Shown: one piece after another, positions 1-15,227 of the stretch
How the letters are laid out: the number at the start of each line of letters is the position of its first letter
How positions within the stretch are numbered: position 1 is the first letter of the stretch
Assembly: GCA_949152475.1 (NCBI GenBank)
Contig: OX424563.1
Coordinates: 39,194,120-39,258,119, forward strand
Length of the DNA stretch: 64,000 nucleotides
Origin: Terebella lapidaria
Taxonomy: Eukaryota > Annelida > Polychaeta > Terebellida > Terebellidae
Direction: 5' to 3'
Made by a program: the position numbers and the translations under genes
Notes under the pieces: generated by a model
What the model was told of the DNA's origin: nothing
Seen by the model: only the letters and a program-made list of their open reading frames with translations
Database searches by the model: none

Positions 1-22
1 ACCGTACGATGGACATGAGACG

Positions 23-47
23 CTCCACCGTATATGGACATGTGACG
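23..47. repeat. 25-bp variant unit (representative)
   Basis: This unit reads CTCCACCGTATATGG then ACATGTGACG, one base shorter than the norm because TACGATGG is replaced by TATATGG. The same variant, in the same CATGAGACG-preceded context, recurs near 1,303, 3,955, 4,630, 7,386, 8,579, 9,516, 10,709 and onward through the window. Counts of this unit account for every departure of the long-range offsets from multiples of 26. Confidence 0.9.
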
Positions 48-255
48 CTCCACCGTACGATGGACATGTGACGCTCCACTGTATGATGGACATGCAAAGC
101 TCCACTGTACGATGGACATGTGACGCTCCACCGTACGATGGACATACGAGGCTCCACCGTAAGATGGACATGTGACGCTCCACCGTATGATGGACATGCA
201 AGGCTCCACTGTACAATGGACATGTGACACTCCACCGTACGATGGACATGCGACG

Positions 256-281
256 CTCTACCGTAGGATGGACTAGCGAAG
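256..281. repeat. CTAG-bearing variant unit (representative)
   Basis: This unit reads CTCTACCGTAGGATGG then ACTAGCGAAG. It departs from consensus at several positions and is always followed by a normal CTCCACCGTA unit. It recurs at least once per subrepeat, for example near 2,202, 2,719, 3,737, 4,251, 4,412, 5,711 and 5,867. Its CTAG supplies most of the in-frame stops on the minus strand, and it is a good landmark for aligning blocks. Confidence 0.88.
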
Positions 282-3063
282 CTCCACCGTAAGATGGACA
301 TGTGACGCTCCACAGTACGATGGACATCTGACGCTCCACCGTACGATGGACATGTGATGCTCCACTGTACGATGGACATGCGATGCTCCACTGTACGACG
401 GACATGTGACGCTCCACTGTAGGATGGACATGCGAGGTTCCACCGTACGATGGACATGGGATGCTCCATCGTATGATGGACATGTGACACTCCACTGTAC
501 GATGGATATGCGATGCTCCACCGTACGATGGACATGTGATGTTCCACCGTACGATGGACATCTGACGCTCCACCGTAGGATGGACATGTGACGCTCCACC
601 GTACGATGGACATGTGATGCTCCACCGTACGATGGACATGGGATGCTCCACCATACGATGGACATGAGATGCTCCACCATACGATGGACATGCTATGCTC
701 CACCGTACGATGGACATTTGACGCTCCACCGTACGATGGACATGAGACGCTCCACCGTACGATCGACATGCGATGCTTCACAGTACGATTGACATGTGAT
801 GCTCCACTGTACGATGGACATCTAACGCTCCACCATACGATGGACATGAGATGCTCCACCGTACGATGGACATGTGACGCTCCACCGAATGATGGACATG
901 CGAGGTTCCACCGTAAGATGGACATGTGACGCTCCATCGTACGATAGACATGCGATGCTCCACCGTACGATGGACATGTGATGCTCCACTGTACAATGGA
1001 CATGTGACGCTCCACCGTATGATGGACATGCAAGGCTCCACTGTACCATGGACATGTGACACTCCACCGTACGATGGACATGCGACGCTCTACCGTAGAA
1101 TGGACTAGCGAAGCTCCACCGTAAGATGGACATGTGACGCTCCACCGTACGATGGACATCTGACGCTCCACCGTACGATGGACATGCTATGCTCCAGCGT
1201 ACGATAGACATGTGACGCTCCACCGTACGATGGACATGGGACGCTACACCATATAATGGACATGTGACGCTCCACCGTACGATGGACATGAGACGCTCCA
1301 CCGTATATGGACATGTGACGCTCCACCGTACGATGGACATGTGACGCTCCACTGTATGATGGACATGCAAAGCTCCACTGTACGATGGACATGTGACGCT
1401 CCACCGTACGATGGACATACGAGGCTCCACCGTAAGATGGACATGTGACGCTCCACTGTACAATGGACATGTGACGCTCCACCGTATGATGGACATGCAA
1501 GGCTCCACTGTACAATGGACATGGGACGCTCCACCGAATGATGGACATGCGAGGCACCACCATAAGATGGACATGTGACGCTCCACCGTACGATGGACAT
1601 GCGACACTCCACCGTACGATGGACATGTGACGCTCCACCGAAGGATGGACATGTGATGCCCCACCGAAGGATGGACATGCGAGGCTCCACTGTAAGATGG
1701 ACATGTTATGCTCCACCGTACGATGGACATGTGATGCTCCACCGTACGATGGACATGGGATGCTCCATCGTACGATGGACATGTGATGCTCCACCATACG
1801 ATGGACATGCTATGCTCTACCATACGATGGACATGTGACGCTCCACCGTACGATGGACATGAGACGCTCCACCGTACGATCGACATGCGATGTTTCACAG
1901 TACGATTGACATGTGATGCTCCACTGTACGATGGACATCTAACGCTCCACCATACGATGGACATGAGATGCTCCACCGTACGATGGACATGTGACGCTCC
2001 ACCGAATGATGGACATGCGAGGTTCCACCGTAAGATGGACATGTGACGCTCCACCGTACGATAGACATGCGATGCTCCACCGTACGATGGACATGTGACG
2101 CTCCACTGTACAATGGACATGTGACGCTCCACCGTATGATGGACATGCAAGGCTCCACTGTACAATGGACATGTGACACTCCACCGTACGATGGACATGC
2201 GACGCTCTACCGTAGGATGGACTAGCGAAGCTCCACCGTACGATGGACATGTGACGCTCCACTGTACAATGGACATGTGACGCTCCACCGTATGATGGAC
2301 ATGCAAGGCTCCACTGTACAATGGACATGTGACACTCCACCGTACGATGGACATGCGACGCTCTACCATAGGATGGACTAGCGAAGCTCCACCGTAAGAT
2401 GGACATCTGACGCTCCACCGTACGATGGACATGTGATGCTCCACTGTACGATGGACATGTGACGCTCCAACGTACGATGGACATGGGACGCTCCAATGTA
2501 CGATGGACATGCGACGCTCCACTGTACGATGGACATGCGATGCTCCACTGTACGACGGACATGTGACGCTCCACCTTACGATGGACATCTGATGCTCCAC
2601 TGTACGATCGGCATGTGATGCTCCACTGTACAATGCACATGTGACGCTCCACCGTATGATGGACATGCAAGGCTCCACTGTACAATGGACATGTGACACT
2701 CCACCGTACGATGGACATGCGACGCTCTACCGTAGGATGGACTAGCGAAGCTCCACCGTAAGATGGACATGTGACGCTCCACAGTACGATGGACATCTGA
2801 CGCTCCACCGTACGATGGACATGTGATGCTCCACTGTACGATGGACATGTGACGCTCCACCGTACGATGGACATGGGACGCTCCAATGTACGATGGACAT
2901 GTGACGCTCCACCGTACGATGGACATGGGACGCTCCAATGTACGATGGACATGCGACGCTCCACTGTACGATGGACATGCGATGCTCCACTGTACGACGG
3001 ACATGTGACGCTCCACTGTATGATGGACATGCGAGGTTCCACCGTACGATGGACATGGGATGC

Positions 3064-3079
3064 TCCATCGTACGATGGA
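3064..3079. other. Perfect 16-bp palindrome inside a unit (representative)
   Basis: TCCATCGTACGATGGA is its own reverse complement. The common unit has TCCACCGTACGATGGA, the same palindrome with one C/A mismatch four bases from each end. A 10-bp spacer, CATGTGACGC, separates successive palindromes. The CCATCG form is scattered through the array, for example near 1,746, 3,130, 3,272 and 5,066. A dimeric DNA-binding protein site is possible; no such protein is shown here. Confidence 0.7.
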
Positions 3080-6000
3080 CATGTGACGCTCCACCGTACG
3101 ATCGACATGCGATGCTCCACCGTACGATGGACATGTGATGCTCCATCGTACGATGGACATCTGACGCTCCACCGTACGATGGACATGCTATGCTCCACCG
3201 TACGATGGACATGTGACGCTCCACCGTACGATGGACATGGGACGCTCCACCGTACAATGGACATGTGACGCTCCATCGTACGATGGACATGTGACGCTAT
3301 ACTGAATGATGGACATGCGAGGCTCCACCGTAAGATGGACATGTGACGCTCCACCGTATGATGGACATGCGACGCTCAATCGTACGATGGACATGGGATG
3401 CTCCACCGTATGATGAACATGCGACGCTCAATCGTACGATGGACATGGGATGCTCCACCGTATGATGGACATGTGACGCTCCACCGTACGATGGACATGT
3501 GACGCTCCAATGTATGATGGACATGTGACGCTCCACCGTACGATGGACATGTGACGCTCCACTGTATGATGGAAATGCAAAGCTCCACTGTACGATGGAC
3601 ATACGAGGCTCCATCGTAAGATGGACATGTGACGCTCCACTGTACAATGGACATGTGACGCTCCACCGTATGATGGACATGCAAGGCTCCACTGTACAAT
3701 GGACATGTGACACTCCACCGTACGATGGACATGCGACGCTCTACCGTAGGATGGACTAGCGAAGCTCCACCGTAAGATGGACATGTGACGCTCCACAGTA
3801 CGATGGACATCTGACGCTCCACCGTACGATGGACATGCTATGCTCCAGCGTACGATAGACATGTGACGCTCCACCGTACGATGGACATGGGACGCTCCAC
3901 CGTATAATGGACATGTGACGCTCCACCGTACGATGGACATGAGACGCTCCACCGTATATGGACATGTGACGCTCCACCGTACGATGGACATGTGACGCTC
4001 CACTGTATGATGGACATGCAAAGCTCCACTGTACGATGGACATGTGACGCTCCACCGTACGATGGACATACGAGGCTCCACCGTAAGATGGACATGTGAC
4101 GCTCCACCGTACGATAGACATGCGATGCTCCACCGTACGATGGACATGTGATGCTCCACTGTACAATGGACATGTGACGCTCCACCGTATGATGGACATG
4201 CAAGGCTCCACTGTACAATGGACATGTGACACTCCACCGTACGATGGACATGCGACGCTCTACCGTAGGATGGACTAGCGAAGCTCCACCGTAAGATGGA
4301 CATGTGACGCTCCACCGTACGATGGACATCTGACGCTCCACCGTACGATGGACCTGCTATGCTCCAGCGTACGATAGACATGTGACGCTCCACCGTACGA
4401 TGGACATGCGACGCTCTACCGTAGGATGGACTAGCGAAGCTCCACCGTAAGATGGACATGTGACGCTCCACCGTACGATGGACATCTGACGCTCCACCGT
4501 ACGATGGACATGCTATGCTCCAGCGTACGATAGACATGTGACGCTCCACCGTACGATGGACATGGGACGCTCCACCGTATAATGGACATGTGACGCTCCA
4601 CCGTACGATGGACATGAGACGCTCCACCGTATATGGACATGTGACGCTCCACCGTACGATGGACATGTGACGCTCCACTGTATGATGGACATGCAAAGCT
4701 CCACTGTACGATGGACATGTGACGCTCCACCGTACGATGGACATACGAGGCTCCACCGTAAGATGGACATGTGACGCTCCACTGTACAATGGACATGTGA
4801 CGCTCCACCGTATGATGGACATGCAAGGCTCCACTGTACAATGGACATGGGACGCTCCACCGAATGATGGACATGCGAGGCTCCACCATAAGATGGACAT
4901 GTGACGCTCCACCGTACGATGGACATGCGACGCTCCACCGTACGATGGACATGTGACGCTCCACCGAAGGATGGACATGTGATGCTCCACCGAAGGATGG
5001 ACATGCGAGGCTCCACAGTAAGATGGACATGTTATGCTCCACCGTACGATGGACATGCGACGCTCCATCGTACGATGGACATGGGATGCTCCACCGTATG
5101 ATGGACATGTGACACTCCACTGTACGATGGATATGCGATGCTCCACCGTACGATGGACATGTGATGTTCCACCGTACGATGGACATCTGACGCTCCACCG
5201 TAGGATGGACATGTGACGCTCCACCGTACGATGGACATGTGATGCTCCACCGTACGATGGACATGGGATGCGCCATCGTACGATGGACATGTGATGCTCC
5301 ACCATACGATGGACATGCTATGCTGTACCATACGATGGACATGTGACGCTCCACCGTACGATGGACATGAGACGCTCCACCGTACGATCGACATGCGATG
5401 TTTCACAGTTCGATTGACATGTGATGCTCCACTGTACGATGGACATCTAACGCTCCACCATACGATGGACATGAGATGCTCCACCGTACGATGGACATGT
5501 GACGCTCCACCGAATGATGGACATGCGAGGTTCCACCGTAAGATGGACATGTGACGCTCCACCGTACGATAGACATGCGATGCTCCACCGTACGATGGAC
5601 ATGTGACGCTCCACTGTACAATGGACAAGTGACGCTCCACCGTATGATATACATGCAAGGCTCCACTGTACAATGGACATGTGACACTCCACCGTACGAT
5701 GGACATGCGACGCTCTACCGTAGGATGGACTAGCGAAGCTCCACCGTACGATGGACATGTGACGCTCCACTGTACAATGGACATGTGACGCTCCACCGTA
5801 TGATGGACATGCAAGGCTCCACTGTACAATGGACATGTGACACTCCACCGTACGATGGACATGCGACGCTCTACCGTAGGATGGACTAGCGAAGCTCCAC
5901 CGTAAGATGGACATCTGACGCTCCACCGTACGATGGACATGTGATGCTCCACTGTACGATGGACATGTGACGCTCCACCGTACGATGGACATGGGACGCT

Positions 6001-6549
6001 CCAATGTACGATGGACATGCGACGCTCCACTGTACGATGGACATGCGATGCTCCACTGTACGACGGACATGTGACGCTCCACCTTACGATGGACATCTGA
6101 CGCTCCACTGTACGATCGGCATGTGATGCTCCACTGTACAATGCACATGTGACGCTCCACCGTATGATGGACATGCAAGGCTCCACTGTACAATGGACAT
6201 GTGACACTCCACCGTACGATGGACATGCGACGCTCTACCGTAGGATGGACTAGCGAAGCTCCACCGTAAGATGGACATGTGACGCTCCACAGTACGATGG
6301 ACATCTGACGCTCCACCGTACGATGGACATGTGATGCTCCACTGTACGATGGACATGTGATGCTCCACCGTACGATGGACATGGGACGCTCCAATGTACG
6401 ATGGACATGCGACGCTCCACTGTACGATGGACATGCGATGCTCCACTGTACGACGGACATGTGACGCTCCACTGTATGATGGACATGCGAGGTTCCACCG
6501 TACGATGGACATGGGATGCTCCATCGTACGATGGACATGTGACGTTCCA

Positions 6550-8679
6550 CCGTACGATCGACATGCGATGCTCCACCGTACGATGGACATGTGATGCTCC
6601 ATCGTACGATGGACATCTGACGCTCCACCGTACGATGGACATGCTATGCTCCACCGTACGATGGACATGTGACGCTCCACCGTACGATGGACATGGGACG
6701 CTCCACCGTACAATGGACATGTGACGCTCCATCGTACGATGGACATGTGACGCTATACTGAATGATGGACATGCGAGGCTCCACCGTAAGATGGACATGT
6801 GACGCTCCACCGTATGATGGACATGCGACGCTCAATCGTACGATGGACATGGGATGCTCCACCGTATGATGGACATGTGACGCTCCACCGTACGATGGAC
6901 ATGTGACGCTCCACTGTATGATGGACATGTGACGCTCCACCGTACGATGGACATGTGACGCTCCACTGTATGATGGAAATGCAAAGCTCCACTGTACGAT
7001 GGACATGTGACGCTCCACCGTACAATGGACATACGAGGCTCCATCGTAAGATGGACATGTGACGCTCCACTGTACAATGGACATGTGACGCTCCACCGTA
7101 TGATGGACATGCAAGGCTCCACTGTACAATGGACATGTGACACTCCACCGTACGATGGACATGCGACGCTCTACCGTAGGATGGACTAGCGAAGCTCCAC
7201 CGTAAGATGGACATGTGACGCTCCACAGTACGATGGACATCTGACGCTCCACCGTACGATGGACATGCTATGCTCCAGCGTACGATAGACATGTGACGCT
7301 CCACCGTACGATGGACATGGGACGCTCCACCGTATAATGGACATGTGACGCTCCACCGTACGATGGACATGAGACGCTCCACCGTATATGGACATGTGAC
7401 GCTCCACCGTACGATGGACATGTGACGCTCCACTGTATGATGGACATGCAAAGCTCCACTGTACGATGGACATGTGACGCTCCACCGTACGATGGACATG
7501 TGATGTTCCACCGTACGATGGACATCTGACGCTCCACCGTAGGATGGACATGTGACGCTCCACCGTACGATGGACATGTGATGCTCCACCGTACGATGGA
7601 CATGGGATGCTCCATCGTACGATGGACAGGTGATGCTCCACCATACGATGGACATGCTATGCTCCACCGTACGATGGACATTTGACGCTCCACCGTACGA
7701 TGGACATGAGACGCTCCACCGTACGATCGACATGCGATGCTTCACAGTACGATTGACATGTGATGCTCCACTGTACGATGGACATCTAACGCTCCACCAT
7801 ACGATGGACATGAGATGCTCCACCGTACGATGGACATGTGACGCTCCACCGAATGATGGACATGGGACGCTCCACCGTACAATGGACATGTGACGCTCCA
7901 TCGTACGATGGACATGTGACGCTATACTGAATGATGGACATGCGAGGCTCCACCGTAAGATGGACATGTGACGCTCCACCGTATGATGGACATGCGACGC
8001 TCAATCGTACGATGGACATGGGATGCTCCACCGTATGATGGACATGTGACGCTCCACCGTACGATGGACATGTGACGCTCCACTGTATGATGGACATGTG
8101 ACGCTCCACCGTACGATGGACATGTGACGCTCCACTGTATGATGGAAATGCAAAGCTCCACTGTACGATGGACATGTGACGCTCCACCGTACAATGGACA
8201 TACGAGGCTCCATCGTAAGATGGACATGTGACGCTCCACTGTACAATGGACATGTGACGCTCCACCGTATGATTGACATGCAAGGCTCCACTGTACAATG
8301 GACATGTGACACTCCACCGTACGATGGACATGCGACGCTCTACCGTAGGATGGACTAGCGAAGCTCCACCGTAAGATGGACATGTGACGCTCCACAGTAC
8401 GATGGACATCTGACGCTCCACCGTACGATGGACATGCTATGCTCCAGCGTACGATAGACATGTGACGCTCCACCGTACGATGGACATGGGACGCTCCACC
8501 GTATAATGGACATGTGACGCTCCACCGTACGATGGACATGAGACGCTCCACCGTACGATGGACATGAGACGCTCCACCGTATATGGACATGTGACGCTCC
8601 ACCGTACGATGGACATGTGACGCTCCACTGTATGATGGACATGCAAAGCTCCACTGTACGATGGACATGTGACGCTCCA
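6550..8679. repeat. 2,130-bp tandem duplication, first unit (8.7-kb copy 1)
   Basis: Sequence from about 6,550 repeats at +2,130 (82 x 26 - 2) until about 8,690/10,820. The start is fixed by CCATCGTACG near 6,521 against CCACTGTACG near 8,651 just outside the match. The unit contains the rare variants GCTATACTGAATGATGG and TGATGGAAATGC, which are therefore present twice per 8.7-kb block. Confidence 0.83.
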
Positions 8680-10809
8680 CCGTACGATCGACATGCGATG
8701 CTCCACCGTACGATGGACATGTGATGCTCCATCGTACGATGGACATCTGACGCTCCACCGTACGATGGACATGCTATGCTCCACCGTACGATGGACATGT
8801 GACGCTCCACCGTACGATGGACATGGGACGCTCCACCGTACAATGGACATGTGACGCTCCATCGTACGATGGACATGTGACGCTATACTGAATGATGGAC
8901 ATGCGAGGCTCCACCGTAAGATGGACATGTGACGCTCCACCGTATGATGGACATGCGACGCTCAATCGTACGATGGACATGGGATGCTCCACCGTATGAT
9001 GGACATGTGACGCTCCACCGTACGATGGACATGTGACGCTCCACTGTATGATGGACATGTGACGCTCCACCGTACGATGGACATGTGACGCTCCACTGTA
9101 TGATGGAAATGCAAAGCTCCACTGTACGATGGACATGTGACGCTCCACCGTACAATGGACATACGAGGCTCCATCGTAAGATGGACATGTGACGCTCCAC
9201 TGTACAATGGACATGTGACGCTCCACCGTATGATGGACATGCAAGGCTCCACTGTACAATGGACATGTGACACTCCACCGTACGATGGACATGCGACGCT
9301 CTACCGTAGGATGGACTAGCGAAGCTCCACCGTAAGATGGACATGTGACGCTCCACAGTACGATGGACATCTGACGCTCCACCGTACGATGGACATGCTA
9401 TGCTCCAGCGTACGATAGACATGTGACGCTCCACCGTACGATGGACATGGGACGCTCCACCGTATAATGGACATGTGACGCTCCACCGTACGATGGACAT
9501 GAGACGCTCCACCGTATATGGACATGTGACGCTCCACCGTACGATGGACATGTGACGCTCCACTGTATGATGGACATGCAAAGCTCCACTGTACGATGGA
9601 CATGTGACGCTCCACCGTACGATGGACATGTGATGTTCCACCGTACGATGGACATCTGACGCTCCACCGTAGGATGGACATGTGACGCTCCACCGTACGA
9701 TGGACATGTGATGCTCCACCGTACGATGGACATGGGACGCTCCATCGTACGATGGACAGGTGATGCTCCACCATACGATGGACATGCTATGCTCCACCGT
9801 ACGATGGACATTTGACGCTCCACCGTACGATGGACATGAGACGCTCCACCGTACGATCGACATGCGATGCTTCACAGTACGATTGACATGTGATGCTCCA
9901 CTGTACGATGGACATCTAACGCTCCACCATACGATGGACATGAGATGCTCCACCGTACGATGGACATGTGACGCTCCACCGAATGATGGACATGGGACGC
10001 TCCACCGTACAATGGACATGTGACGCTCCATCGTACGATGGACATGTGACGCTATACTGAATGATGGACATGCGAGGCTCCACCGTAAGATGGACATGTG
10101 ACGCTCCACCGTATGATGGACATGCGACGCTCAATCGTACGATGGACATGGGATGCTCCACCGTATGATGGACATGTGACGCTCCACCGTACGATGGACA
10201 TGTGACGCTCCACTGTATGATGGACATGTGACGCTCCACCGTACGATGGACATGTGACGCTCCACTGTATGATGGAAATGCAAAGCTCCACTGTACGATG
10301 GACATGTGACGCTCCACCGTACAATGGACATACGAGGCTCCATCGTAAGATGGACATGTGACGCTCCACTGTACAATGGACATGTGACGCTCCACCGTAT
10401 GATTGACATGCAAGGCTCCACTGTACAATGGACATGTGACACTCCACCGTACGATGGACATGCGACGCTCTACCGTAGGATGGACTAGCGAAGCTCCACC
10501 GTAAGATGGACATGTGACGCTCCACAGTACGATGGACATCTGACGCTCCACCGTACGATGGACATGCTATGCTCCAGCGTACGATAGACATGTGACGCTC
10601 CACCGTACGATGGACATGGGACGCTCCACCGTATAATGGACATGTGACGCTCCACCGTACGATGGACATGAGACGCTCCACCGTACGATGGACATGAGAC
10701 GCTCCACCGTATATGGACATGTGACGCTCCACCGTACGATGGACATGTGACGCTCCACTGTATGATGGACATGCAAAGCTCCACTGTACGATGGACATGT
10801 GACGCTCCA
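8680..10809. repeat. 2,130-bp tandem duplication, second unit (8.7-kb copy 1)
   Basis: This is the adjacent copy of 6,550-8,679. One noticed difference is GGGATGCTCC near 7,604 against GGGACGCTCC near 9,734, a change at a CpG site. The match ends at about 10,820, where the sequence passes into the TGATGTTCC unit instead of the CGATCGACATGCGATG unit. Confidence 0.82.
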
Positions 10810-13800
10810 CCGTACGATGGACATGTGATGTTCCACCGTACGATGGACATCTGACGCTCCACCGTAGGATGGACATGTGACGCTCCACCGTACGATGGAC
10901 ATGTGATGCTCCACCGTACGATGGACATGGGATGCTCCATCGTACGATGGACAGGTGATGCTCCACCATACGATGGACATGCTATGCTCCACCGTACGAT
11001 GGACATTTGACGCTCCACCGTACGATGGACATGAGACGCTCTACCGTAGGATGGACTAGCGAAGCTCCACCGTAAGATGGACATCTGACGCTCCACCGTA
11101 CGATGGACATGTGATGCTCCACTGTACGATGGACATGTGACGCTCCAACGTACGATGGACATGGGACGCTCCAATGTACGATGGACATGCGACGCTCCAC
11201 TGTACGATGGACATGCGATGCTCCACTGTACGACGGACATGTGACGCTCCACCTTACGATGGACATCTGATGCTCCACTGTACGATCGGCATGTGATGCT
11301 CCACTGTACAATGCACATGTGACGCTCCACCGTATGATGGACATGCAAGGCTCCACTGTACAATGGACATGTGACACTCCACCGTACGATGGACATGCGA
11401 CGCTCTACCGTAGGATGGACTAGCGAAGCTCCACCGTAAGATGGACATGTGACGCTCCACAGTACGATGGACATCTGACGCTCCACCGTACGATGGACAT
11501 GTGATGCTCCACTGTACGATGGACATGTGACGCTCCACCGTACGATGGACATGGGACGCTCCAATGTACGATGGACATGTGACGCTCCACCGTACGATGG
11601 ACATGGGACGCTCCAATGTACGATGGACATGCGACGCTCCACTGTACGATGGACATGCGATGCTCCACTGTACGACGGACATGTGACGCTCCACTGTATG
11701 ATGGACATGCGAGGTTCCACCGTACGATGGACATGGGATGCTCCATCGTACGATGGACATGTGACGCTCCACCGTACGATCGACATGCGATGCTCCACCG
11801 TACGATGGACATGTGATGCTCCATCGTACGATGGACATCTGACGCTCCACCGTACGATGGACATGCTATGCTCCACCGTACGATGGACATGTGACGCTCC
11901 ACCGTACGATGGACATGGGACGCTCCACCGTACAATGGACATGTGACGCTCCATCGTACGATGGACATGTGACGCTATACTGAATGATGGACATGCGAGG
12001 CTCCACCGTAAGATGGACATGTGACGCTCCACCGTATGATGGACATGCGACGCTCAATCGTACGATGGACATGGGATGCTCCACCGTATGATGAACATGC
12101 GACGCTCAATCGTACGATGGACATGGGATGCTCCACCGTATGATGGACATGTGACGCTCCACCGTACGATGGACATGTGACGCTCCAATGTATGATGGAC
12201 ATGTGACGCTCCACCGTACGATGGACATGTGACGCTCCACTGTATGATGGAAATGCAAAGCTCCACTGTACGATGGACATACGAGGCTCCATCGTAAGAT
12301 GGACATGTGACGCTCCACTGTACAATGGACATGTGACGCTCCACCGTATGATGGACATGCAAGGCTCCACTGTACAATGGACATGTGACACTCCACCGTA
12401 CGATGGACATGCGACGCTCTACCGTAGGATGGACTAGCGAAGCTCCACCGTAAGATGGACATGTGACGCTCCACAGTACGATGGACATCTGACGCTCCAC
12501 CGTACGATGGACATGCTATGCTCCAGCGTACGATAGACATGTGACGCTCCACCGTACGATGGACATGGGACGCTCCACCGTATAATGGACATGTGACGCT
12601 CCACCGTACGATGGACATGAGACGCTCCACCGTATATGGACATGTGACGCTCCACCGTACGATGGACATGTGACGCTCCACTGTATGATGGACATGCAAA
12701 GCTCCACTGTACGATGGACATGTGACGCTCCACCGTACGATGGACATACGAGGCTCCACCGTAAGATGGACATGTGACGCTCCACCGTACGATAGACATG
12801 CGATGCTCCACCGTACGATGGACATGTGATGCTCCACTGTACAATGGACATGTGACGCTCCACCGTATGATGGACATGCAAGGCTCCACTGTACAATGGA
12901 CATGTGACACTCCACCGTACGATGGACATGCGACGCTCTACCGTAGGATGGACTAGCGAAGCTCCACCGTAAGATGGACATGTGACGCTCCACCGTACGA
13001 TGGACATCTGACGCTCCACCGTACGATGGACCTGCTATGCTCCAGCGTACGATAGACATGTGACGCTCCACCGTACGATGGACATGCGACGCTCTACCGT
13101 AGGATGGACTAGCGAAGCTCCACCGTAAGATGGACATGTGACGCTCCACCGTACGATGGACATCTGACGCTCCACCGTACGATGGACATGCTATGCTCCA
13201 GCGTACGATAGACATGTGACGCTCCACCGTACGATGGACATGGGACGCTCCACCGTATAATGGACATGTGACGCTCCACCGTACGATGGACATGAGACGC
13301 TCCACCGTATATGGACATGTGACGCTCCACCGTACGATGGACATGTGACGCTCCACTGTATGATGGACATGCAAAGCTCCACTGTACGATGGACATGTGA
13401 CGCTCCACCGTACGATGGACATACGAGGCTCCACCGTAAGATGGACATGTGACGCTCCACTGTACAATGGACATGTGACGCTCCACCGTATGATGGACAT
13501 GCAAGGCTCCACTGTACAATGGACATGGGACGCTCCACCGAATGATGGACATGCGAGGCTCCACCATAAGATGGACATGTGACGCTCCACCGTACGATGG
13601 ACATGCGACGCTCCACCGTACGATGGACATGTGACGCTCCACCGAAGGATGGACATGTGATGCTCCACCGAAGGATGGACATGCGAGGCTCCACAGTAAG
13701 ATGGACATGTTATGCTCCACCGTACGATGGACATGCGACGCTCCATCGTACGATGGACATGGGATGCTCCACCGTATGATGGACATGTGACACTCCACTG

Positions 13801-15227
13801 TACGATGGATATGCGATGCTCCACCGTACGATGGACATGTGATGTTCCACCGTACGATGGACATCTGACGCTCCACCGTAGGATGGACATGTGACGCTCC
13901 ACCGTACGATGGACATGTGATGCTCCACCGTACGATGGACATGGGATGCGCCATCGTACGATGGACATGTGATGCTCCACCATACGATGGACATGCTATG
14001 CTGTACCATACGATGGACATGTGACGCTCCACCGTACGATGGACATGAGACGCTCCACCGTACGATCGACATGCGATGTTTCACAGTTCGATTGACATGT
14101 GATGCTCCACTGTACGATGGACATCTAACGCTCCACCATACGATGGACATGAGATGCTCCACCGTACGATGGACATGTGACGCTCCACCGAATGATGGAC
14201 ATGCGAGGTTCCACCGTAAGATGGACATGTGACGCTCCACCGTACGATAGACATGCGATGCTCCACCGTACGATGGACATGTGACGCTCCACTGTACAAT
14301 GGACAAGTGACGCTCCACCGTATGATATACATGCAAGGCTCCACTGTACAATGGACATGTGACACTCCACCGTACGATGGACATGCGACGCTCTACCGTA
14401 GGATGGACTAGCGAAGCTCCACCGTACGATGGACATGTGACGCTCCACTGTACAATGGACATGTGACGCTCCACCGTATGATGGACATGCAAGGCTCCAC
14501 TGTACAATGGACATGTGACACTCCACCGTACGATGGACATGCGACGCTCTACCGTAGGATGGACTAGCGAAGCTCCACCGTAAGATGGACATCTGACGCT
14601 CCACCGTACGATGGACATGTGATGCTCCACTGTACGATGGACATGTGACGCTCCACCGTACGATGGACATGGGACGCTCCAATGTACGATGGACATGCGA
14701 CGCTCCACTGTACGATGGACATGCGATGCTCCACTGTACGACGGACATGTGACGCTCCACCTTACGATGGACATCTGACGCTCCACTGTACGATCGGCAT
14801 GTGATGCTCCACTGTACAATGCACATGTGACGCTCCACCGTATGATGGACATGCAAGGCTCCACTGTACAATGGACATGTGACACTCCACCGTACGATGG
14901 ACATGCGACGCTCTACCGTAGGATGGACTAGCGAAGCTCCACCGTAAGATGGACATGTGACGCTCCACAGTACGATGGACATCTGACGCTCCACCGTACG
15001 ATGGACATGTGATGCTCCACTGTACGATGGACATGTGATGCTCCACCGTACGATGGACATGGGACGCTCCAATGTACGATGGACATGCGACGCTCCACTG
15101 TACGATGGACATGCGATGCTCCACTGTACGACGGACATGTGACGCTCCACTGTATGATGGACATGCGAGGTTCCACCGTACGATGGACATGGGATGCTCC
15201 ATCGTACGATGGACATGTGACGCTCCA

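Larger units (their letters stand above)
1..2360. repeat. Left array segment, duplicated at +24,632
   Basis: This stretch of 26-bp units matches 24,633-26,992 almost base for base; position 1 aligns to 24,633, so the duplicated block probably extends left of the window. Two differences noticed are G926 against A25558 and G1904 against A26536. A marker block containing the rare string TTCACAGTACGATTGACATG appears near 777-795 and again near 1,894-1,912, 1,117 bp apart (43 x 26 - 1), which shows an older internal duplication. Confidence 0.85.
2361..11038. repeat. 8,678-bp higher-order repeat, copy 1
   Basis: This block of 334 units, six of them 25 bp, recurs immediately downstream. Rare variants such as CCAACGTACG near 2,468 and TGATGAACATGCGACG near 3,411 reappear 8,678 bp later. 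The two copies look nearly identical; the one internal difference I noticed is T6545 against C15223. The left boundary is set by the switch from non-matching sequence before about 2,357-2,368. The block contains an internal 2,130-bp tandem duplication at 6,550-10,809. Confidence 0.88.

Noticed and set aside
2849..3268. Plus-strand open frames of about 60-139 codons, such as this one
   Set aside because: The consensus contains TGA in ACATGTGACG in one of three phases, so plus-strand frames are short and end only at that repeat-derived stop. Frame length just tracks local variants such as CATGGG or CATGCG.
3297..3322. The CTATACTGAATGATGG unit as a possible promoter (TATA-like) element
   Set aside because: It is an ordinary variant unit copied with its block (also near 6,749, 7,918, 8,879 and later). 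There is no downstream gene or other promoter feature.
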